Origin: DAOVVL01 sp965603095
GTDB taxonomy: Bacteria > Pseudomonadota > Alphaproteobacteria > Rhodospirillales > Magnetovibrionaceae
DNA: 11,206 bases
Direction of reading: 5' to 3'
NCBI GenBank assembly: GCA_965603095.1
Contig: CBFDBQ010000058.1
Span: 1-11,206 of the forward strand
In this document: positions 7,179-11,206 of the stretch, in pieces
Layout of the letters: each line of letters opens with the position of its first letter
Numbering within the stretch: the first letter of the stretch is position 1
The notes under the pieces: model-generated
The model's input: only the letters and a program-made list of their open reading frames with translations
The model's database searches: none
Told to the model about the DNA's origin: nothing
Position numbers and translations under genes: made by a program

Positions 7179-8054
7179 ATGACAACCATAATAAACAATG
7201 CATTAACCGATGCGGCGACCAAGATTGCTGTCGCAGGAATTGAAAACCCACGCATGGAGGCACGCATGCTGATGTGCCTTGCCATTGATGGTGGCCCGGA
7301 AAAAGTTTTGGCCGAACGTGACAGGGAAATGAGTAAATCTGAGATTGATATATTCACCCAAGGCCTAGAGCGCAGGTGCTTGCATGAACCAATGGCTTAT
7401 ATAACCGGGACGCGAGAATTTTATTCACTGCCATTTACTGTATCAGCGGCAACATTGATACCTAGGCCCGATAGTGAAACCGTAATTGATGCGGTTGTTG
7501 CGTATATGGGGGGAAAAAAATCTGGACAAATAAAAATTCTGGATATAGGAACCGGTAGCGGTTGTCTTTTGCTTGCACTTTTATCAGAAATTGAAATGTC
7601 TAGCGGAACAGGAATTGATATTAGTAATGATGCTTTGGAAATAGCTTCTCAAAATGCAGTGACGCTTGGGCTTTCTGCGCGCGCCAATTTTTTAAATGTT
7701 AACTGGAAAGAAACCAACTGGACAAAAAAATTAGGCGGTAAGTTTGATTTGATTATTTCAAATCCTCCTTACATAACCGATGAAGAGCTTGAAAGCCTAG
7801 ATATAACCGTGCGTAATTTTGAGCCCTTGGCGGCCCTTGGCGGCGGTAAAGACGGTTTGGATTCTTATGGCATACTAATAGGCGCATTGAGCGAGCTATT
7901 AAATGATGGTGGAATAGTTGCATTTGAAGTTGGTCACAAACAGGCCCAGATAGTTGCTGATTTGCTGGTTGAAAAAGGTTTGCAAGTGATTGAAATTAGG
8001 GAAGATTTATCAGGAATTGAGCGAGCAGTATTAGCCCGAAAAATCAAGCCCTGA
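7179..8054 (+). CDS. prmC: Release factor glutamine methyltransferase PrmC (HemK)
   Basis: PrmC methylates the side-chain nitrogen of the GGQ glutamine of RF1 and RF2 using S-adenosylmethionine, improving termination. The 291-residue product shows an N-terminal helical substrate-binding domain (about 1-85, with PMAYITGTREFY just after) and a class I methyltransferase fold. The SAM-binding motif LDIGTGSGC is at 121-129, and the amide-recognition motif NPPY at 195-198 within IISNPPYITDEE. FEPLAALGGGKDGLD near 215 is also typical. The ATG at 7179 follows the prfA TAA with no gap. A run of six G then seven A (7508-7520) lies in the codons for MGGKK between the domains. The reading frame is intact. 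Length and motifs are normal for the family. Confidence 0.97.
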   Translation: MTTIINNALTDAATKIAVAGIENPRMEARMLMCLAIDGGPEKVLAERDREMSKSEIDIFTQGLERRCLHEPMAYITGTREFYSLPFTVSAATLIPRPDSETVIDAVVAYMGGKKSGQIKILDIGTGSGCLLLALLSEIEMSSGTGIDISNDALEIASQNAVTLGLSARANFLNVNWKETNWTKKLGGKFDLIISNPPYITDEELESLDITVRNFEPLAALGGGKDGLDSYGILIGALSELLNDGGIVAFEVGHKQAQIVADLLVEKGLQVIEIREDLSGIERAVLARKIKP

Positions 8055-8177
8055 ATGAAAAATAAATTACCCCTAAGAGCAAAAAAAAGGTTGGAAATGT
8101 TGCGTATTGCGATTAGGGTTGTTTCAATAAGGCGACTGGATGACGGCTTGTTATCGTCTCAGGAGAGAACGTTTTAA
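8055..8177 (+). CDS. Doubtful 40-residue basic ORF after prmC
   Basis: An ATG immediately follows the prmC stop (TGA-ATG), as prmC itself follows prfA, and opens 40 codons ending in TAA. The peptide is strongly basic (starting MKNKLPLRAKKRLEMLR) and matches no family I recognise. Against it: no ribosome binding site apart from possible coupling, and heavy use of AGA, AGG and CGA arginine codons, whereas neighbouring genes mostly use CGT and CGC. It may be a chance frame in a leader region. Confidence 0.18.
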   Translation: MKNKLPLRAKKRLEMLRIAIRVVSIRRLDDGLLSSQERTF

Positions 8178-8205
8178 ATCATCCACTCCTACATTTTCCA
8201 CTTGG

Positions 8206-8232
8206 TGCATAAATTCTACCAGAATTTTTGCA
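8206..8232. repeat. 27-base inverted repeat upstream of the DUF4167 gene
   Basis: TGCATAAATTC (8206-8216) and GAATTTTTGCA (8222-8232) form 11-base arms with one mismatch around the loop TACCA. The arms are AT-rich and no T-run follows beyond the arm itself, so it is a poor terminator. It lies about 77 bases before the ATG of the DUF4167 gene. A protein-binding operator or a leader hairpin are the reasonable readings. Confidence 0.45.
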
Positions 8233-8308
8233 AGTCGAATGGTATGCTCTTTGGGCCAATTCCCGACAAGTGAAAATTGTACACATTCACAACAAAACAA
8301 AAGACATC

Positions 8309-8851
8309 ATGAACAAAAATCATAATCAAAACCAAAATCAAAATAAAAACCGCTCGCGTGGCCGTAATAACAACAACAATCGTCGTGGGCCTTCACGGGG
8401 CAATAACTTTGAAAGCAATGGACCGGAAGTAAAAGTCCGTGGCACTGCCCAGCAGGTTTTGGATAAATATTTGCAACTTGCCCGTGATGCTCAGTCATCC
8501 GGCGATCGCATAAATTCGGAAGGATATCTGCAATATGCAGAGCATTATTTCCGTGTAATAAATGCAGATTCAGCTAATGCAGATTCCAAACCCAATTCAC
8601 AGACTGCAGATAATGCCAAAACACCAGTAAGCGCCACTGCAAATGCTCCAGCAAATTCCCCAGCAAACGCTAAAGAAAAAAATGCTAACGGAAAGAGTTT
8701 GCAAGAAGCTGAAGTCAAAGTTGAGGCAGAAAAAAAATCACGTCCCAGCCAACAAAAACCTGCGGCTCGTAGAAAACCATCACCGGCCATAGTAAAAAAA
8801 CAGGCAAAAGAACCGGCAAAAGATATAGCCAAAGAACAGGCTCCGGCTTAA
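8309..8851 (+). CDS. DUF4167 domain protein, Asn-rich, possible RNA binding
   Basis: The function is not established. The 180-residue product starts with an Asn/Gln/Arg-rich tract (2-33, including RSRGRNNNNNRRGPSRG). The conserved DUF4167 core follows at about 34-85, with FESNGPEVKVRG, YLQLARDAQSSGD and YLQYAEHYFRVI. The rest (86-180) is a low-complexity tail rich in Ala, Lys, Pro and Glu. This core is characteristic of Alphaproteobacteria, where the gene usually lies between prmC and clpB. The RG/N-rich basic start suggests nucleic-acid binding, which is inference only. I chose the ATG at 8309 because family members begin right at the Asn/Arg-rich tract. An in-frame TTG at 8228 would add 27 unrelated residues. 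The Shine-Dalgarno is weak (AAAAGA). It ends 12 bp from the convergent MOSC gene with no visible terminator. Confidence 0.88.
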   Translation: MNKNHNQNQNQNKNRSRGRNNNNNRRGPSRGNNFESNGPEVKVRGTAQQVLDKYLQLARDAQSSGDRINSEGYLQYAEHYFRVINADSANADSKPNSQTADNAKTPVSATANAPANSPANAKEKNANGKSLQEAEVKVEAEKKSRPSQQKPAARRKPSPAIVKKQAKEPAKDIAKEQAPA

Positions 8852-8863
8852 TCTTTTAATTAA

Positions 8864-9628
8864 TCAGGCAAGCTCAAGCGTATCTTCGCGTGATATTTCA
8901 CCATCGCGTCTTATGTGGGCATAAACGCCCATTTGCGTGTGGCCAAAGTTGTTTTTTAACAAATGCATGGTTTTTAGGTCGCGCTCGCCTGTTTCTGGGT
9001 TGGCGTGGGTTGCTAGACAACGCCCAGTTGGTTTGGTGAAATAAATCTCGGCACTGCCCAACTGCCCAGTTTTTCCAGCCCAGCTAAGCTCTTGCCACGC
9101 GGGGATCCCATCCATAATTATGTTGGCGCGAAAACGTAACGGGTCAATTTCTGTTCCCGCTACTTTTTCCAGCTCTCTTAACGATGCAAGGTTAAGGATA
9201 GAAATCTCACCTTCTAAGGTGTCAAAAAAACCAGCCTTGCGCGCGTGAACCAAAACCGGGGCCTCGCGTTTGGAAAGCCCTAAAAAATTACCTACAGCTA
9301 AACCCATGGCGTTTAATGCATCTCCGTCTGATATGGTTGTATGGCTAGACGATCCATCGGGAAAGGTAAGGTTAAGCGCCCCAATACCACCGTCAAAACG
9401 GCACATAATTAATGCTAGTTTTGGCTCGGTCGCCAGCACATGAAAGGCAGATTTATTCTGCCATTCTGCCCCCCTGATGGTGTTTTCAGCCGATGCCGGG
9501 CCATCTGCCTTGGCAAAGGCAAAGGCTCTATCGCCGGGTATGCCAACCCCTTCAACCAATTCGGCATTTTTCATGGCCTCGCCGGGCAGGCTTTTTACCG
9601 GAAATCTGTAAATTGACTTAATTTTCAT
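8864..9628 (-). CDS. MOSC domain protein (YcbX/mARC-like)
   Basis: MOSC proteins are related to the C-terminal domain of molybdenum-cofactor sulfurase; YcbX and mARC members carry molybdenum cofactor and reduce N-hydroxylated compounds. The 254-residue product has an N-terminal MOSC_N beta-barrel part opening with IKSIYRFPVKSLPGE and GIPGDRAFAF. A MOSC domain follows, with DPLRFRANIIMDG and PTGRCLATHANPETGERD. Cys204 in that segment is the conserved residue that binds molybdenum in mARC-type proteins. No ferredoxin domain is attached, so any reductase partner must be separate. I start it at the ATG at 9626-9628, preceded by a good GAGAGG Shine-Dalgarno (9633-9638 on the opposite strand). An upstream GTG at 9658 lacks such a site. 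It is divergent from clpB and convergent with the DUF4167 gene. The substrate cannot be deduced. Confidence 0.88.
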   Translation of the reverse strand: MKIKSIYRFPVKSLPGEAMKNAELVEGVGIPGDRAFAFAKADGPASAENTIRGAEWQNKSAFHVLATEPKLALIMCRFDGGIGALNLTFPDGSSSHTTISDGDALNAMGLAVGNFLGLSKREAPVLVHARKAGFFDTLEGEISILNLASLRELEKVAGTEIDPLRFRANIIMDGIPAWQELSWAGKTGQLGSAEIYFTKPTGRCLATHANPETGERDLKTMHLLKNNFGHTQMGVYAHIRRDGEISREDTLELA

Positions 9629-9658
9629 AAAACCTCTCAAAGGAATTGGCTCAAACAC

Positions 9659-9687
9659 CTTGCGTAAGCAAAATATCAGGACATATT
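9659..9687 (+). promoter_or_regulatory. Candidate upstream promoter for clpB
   Basis: CTTGCG (9659-9664) and CATATT (9682-9687) are separated by 17 bases. Read as a housekeeping promoter, TTGCGT and CATATT are 16 bases apart with partial matches to both consensus boxes. It could also serve as a weak heat-shock promoter because of CTTG. It overlaps the small palindrome GACA-TATTAG-TGTC (9680-9693), which could be a regulator site. It would give a leader of roughly 50 bases. Confidence 0.3.
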
Positions 9688-9698
9688 AGTGTCATAAC

Positions 9699-9726
9699 CT
9701 TGATTATTACCAGTTTTGACCAATTT
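9699..9726 (+). promoter_or_regulatory. Candidate heat-shock (sigma-32-type) promoter of clpB
   Basis: CTTGAT (9699-9704) is followed after 13 bases by GACCAATT (9718-9725), resembling the CTTGAA and CCCCATNT boxes of RpoH promoters at allowed spacing. clpB is a classical RpoH target, which supports the reading. Transcription would begin near 9732, so the leader would be only about 12 bases and would barely include the GAGG ribosome site at 9733-9736. That tightness is the main reason for caution. Confidence 0.45.
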
Positions 9727-9743
9727 TTGAATGAGGTCTAGTC

Positions 9744-11206
9744 ATGGACATAGAAAAATTATCACAGCGTTCGCAGGGCTTTTTACAAGCCGCCCAAACC
9801 ATTGCGCTACGCTCCAACCATCAGCAAATAACGCCCCTGCACCTGCTAAAGGCGCTATTGGACGACGAAGAGGGTCTGTGTGCGGGCCTAATTAATGCCG
9901 CCGATGGTGATAGTAAAAAAGCCATAAAACAAACAGAAGAATTACTGGCAAAAATCCCTTCGGTCGAAGGCTCCGGTGCTGGGCAAATGTACATGGGCAC
10001 AGACCTTGCCCGTCTTCTTGACCAATCAGTTCAGGTTGCTGAAAAATCTGGTGACAGCTTTGTAACGGTTGAGCGGTTATTGCTTTCAATTGCCCTTAGC
10101 ACTGGCACCGATGCGGCCCGTGTTTTGGCCGATTGTGGCCTAACCCCCCAAGGCCTAAACATGGCCATTGAAAAACTTCGCCAAGGCCGCACCGCCGATA
10201 GCGCCAACGCCGAAGATCAATTTGATGCATTAAACAAATATGCCCGCGACCTTACCCAGGCCGCAACCGATGGAAAAATAGACCCGGTTATTGGTCGTGA
10301 CGAAGAAATTCGTCGTACCATTCAGGTGCTATCGCGCCGAACCAAAAATAACCCAGTGTTAATCGGCGAACCCGGTGTCGGTAAAACCGCAATTGTCGAA
10401 GGGCTAGCCAGCCGCATTATATCGGGCGATGTTCCGGAAAACCTTAAAACCAAACGATTGCTAGTTCTTGACCTTGGCGCATTGATAGCCGGGGCAAAAT
10501 TCAGGGGCGAATTTGAAGAACGTCTAAAAGCCGTATTAAAAGAAGTAGAATCAGCCGCAGGGCAAATAATACTGTTCATTGATGAAATGCACACATTGGT
10601 TGGCGCCGGTGCCGCCGAAGGTTCGATGGATGCATCAAACCTTATTAAACCCGCACTGGCCCGGGGTGAATTGCATTGCGTTGGCGCAACCACGTTGGAT
10701 GAATATAGAAAACACGTTGAAAAAGATGCGGCCCTGGCGCGCAGGTTCCAACCGGTGTTCGTGGGCGAACCAACGGTGGAAGATACGGTTTCAATTTTGC
10801 GCGGTATCAAAGAAAAATACGAACTGCACCACGGCGTGCGTATAACCGATGGCGCCTTGGTTGCCGCCGCCACGCTTTCAAACCGTTATATCACAGACAG
10901 ATTCTTGCCCGACAAAGCTATCGACCTTATGGATGAAGCGGGCTCGCGCTTGCGTATGCAGGTTGATTCTAAACCAGAAGAAATTGATGAATTAGACCGC
11001 CGCATTATTCAGTTAAAAATTGAACGCGAAGCAATTAAAAAAGAAACCGACAAGGCATCGAAAGACCGCCTCGGTGATATTGATTTAGAACTATCCGGAT
11101 TGGAAGAAAAATCATTAACGCTGACAGCCGAATGGGAAAAAGAAAAAAATGCGCTTAAAAGCGCAACCAACATAAAAGAGCAGCTTGATGGCGCACGCAT
11201 AGAGCT
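9744..11206 (+). CDS. clpB: ClpB disaggregase, 3' end cut by the window
   Basis: ClpB is a hexameric AAA+ chaperone that works with DnaK to pull proteins out of aggregates. About 487 codons are present; family members run to about 860, so the middle-domain end and second ATPase are off the window. The visible part has the Clp N-domain (about 1-145, beginning MDIEKLSQRSQGFLQAAQ). The first ATPase follows, with the GRDEEIRRTIQVLSRRTKNNP segment, Walker A GEPGVGKT (208-215, Lys214), GAKFRGEFEERLK, and Walker B LFIDEMH (277-283, Glu281). GATTLDEYRKH and the DKAIDLMDEAGS helix follow. The middle coiled-coil begins near residue 412 (EEIDELDRRIIQLKIEREA). The ATG at 9744 has a GAGG ribosome site 7 bases upstream. 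The coiled-coil middle domain and N-domain together favour ClpB over ClpA or ClpC. The frame is intact to the right edge. Confidence 0.97.
   Translation, partial: MDIEKLSQRSQGFLQAAQTIALRSNHQQITPLHLLKALLDDEEGLCAGLINAADGDSKKAIKQTEELLAKIPSVEGSGAGQMYMGTDLARLLDQSVQVAEKSGDSFVTVERLLLSIALSTGTDAARVLADCGLTPQGLNMAIEKLRQGRTADSANAEDQFDALNKYARDLTQAATDGKIDPVIGRDEEIRRTIQVLSRRTKNNPVLIGEPGVGKTAIVEGLASRIISGDVPENLKTKRLLVLDLGALIAGAKFRGEFEERLKAVLKEVESAAGQIILFIDEMHTLVGAGAAEGSMDASNLIKPALARGELHCVGATTLDEYRKHVEKDAALARRFQPVFVGEPTVEDTVSILRGIKEKYELHHGVRITDGALVAAATLSNRYITDRFLPDKAIDLMDEAGSRLRMQVDSKPEEIDELDRRIIQLKIEREAIKKETDKASKDRLGDIDLELSGLEEKSLTLTAEWEKEKNALKSATNIKEQLDGARIE

Larger units (their letters stand above)
8055..8308 (+). 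other. 254-bp intergenic stretch between prmC and the DUF4167 gene
   Basis: This is the longest gap in the window. I find no family-level coding signal in it. It holds a doubtful 40-codon ORF directly after prmC, an AGGAG sequence (8161-8165) that does not precede a start codon at usual spacing and sits in a small possible hairpin (8155-8171), and a 27-base inverted repeat at 8206-8232. I could not assign a clear promoter, although a start site for the DUF4167 gene is expected here. It may be a 5' leader, or a promoter plus leader. Confidence 0.5.

Noticed and set aside
8228..8308. TTG start at 8228 extending the DUF4167 protein by 27 residues
   Set aside because: The extension has no family similarity and lacks a ribosome site; homologues begin at the Asn/Arg-rich tract, which matches ATG 8309.
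9629..9658. GTG start at 9658 for the MOSC protein
   Set aside because: The ATG at 9628 has a good GAGAGG ribosome site and gives the typical N-terminus before IKSIYRFPVKSLPG.
10322..10873. 183-codon minus-strand and 88-codon plus-strand open frames in the clpB region
   Set aside because: Both overlap the conserved first ATPase domain of ClpB in other frames and show no domain of their own.
1..11206. CRISPR arrays, tRNA or rRNA genes, insertion sequences, phage or defence genes
   Set aside because: I looked for spaced direct repeats, cloverleaf-like segments, transposase or integrase motifs and found none; the region reads as chromosomal housekeeping DNA.

Overview
The window looks like chromosomal DNA of an alphaproteobacterium with moderate GC content. 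Two things point there. One gene encodes a DUF4167 protein, a family I know only from Alphaproteobacteria. The gene order lysC ... rodZ-like, ispG ... prfA, prmC, DUF4167 ... clpB is also typical of that class, especially Rhodospirillales-like lineages. I cannot name a genus from sequence alone. All recognisable genes are intact except the two cut by the window edges: lysC at its first few codons and clpB after about 487 codons.

Layout. Positions 1-2247 (+) hold lysC (aspartate kinase, first residues off the window) followed 4 bp later by a FabK/nitronate-monooxygenase-type flavoprotein. After a 111-bp gap with inverted repeats comes a RodZ-like helix-turn-helix membrane protein that starts at TTG (2359-3528). 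A 61-bp gap leads to a tightly packed run, ispG-hemA-prfA-prmC (3590-8054). There, ispG/hemA and hemA/prfA overlap by ATGA, and prfA/prmC abut as TAA-ATG. A 254-bp gap without a convincing gene (8055-8308) precedes the DUF4167 gene (8309-8851). A MOSC-domain gene on the minus strand (8864-9628) converges on it with a 12-bp gap. It is divergent from clpB (9744 to the right edge), and the 115-bp divergent region carries a good heat-shock-type (sigma-32-like) promoter candidate facing clpB.

How the genes fit together. The central run joins isoprenoid precursor synthesis (IspG, MEP pathway), tetrapyrrole synthesis from glutamyl-tRNA (HemA, C5 route) and translation termination (RF1 and its methyltransferase PrmC). 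The most notable point is hemA. Alphaproteobacteria normally make 5-aminolevulinate by the C4 (Shemin) route with ALA synthase, yet this gene encodes a glutamyl-tRNA reductase. It sits in the hemA-prfA-prmC arrangement familiar from E. coli, inside an otherwise alphaproteobacterial neighbourhood. In related genomes, as I recall them, hisS often occupies this place. I see no defence system, mobile element, CRISPR array, tRNA or rRNA. This is mainly a housekeeping region with a few unusual local arrangements.
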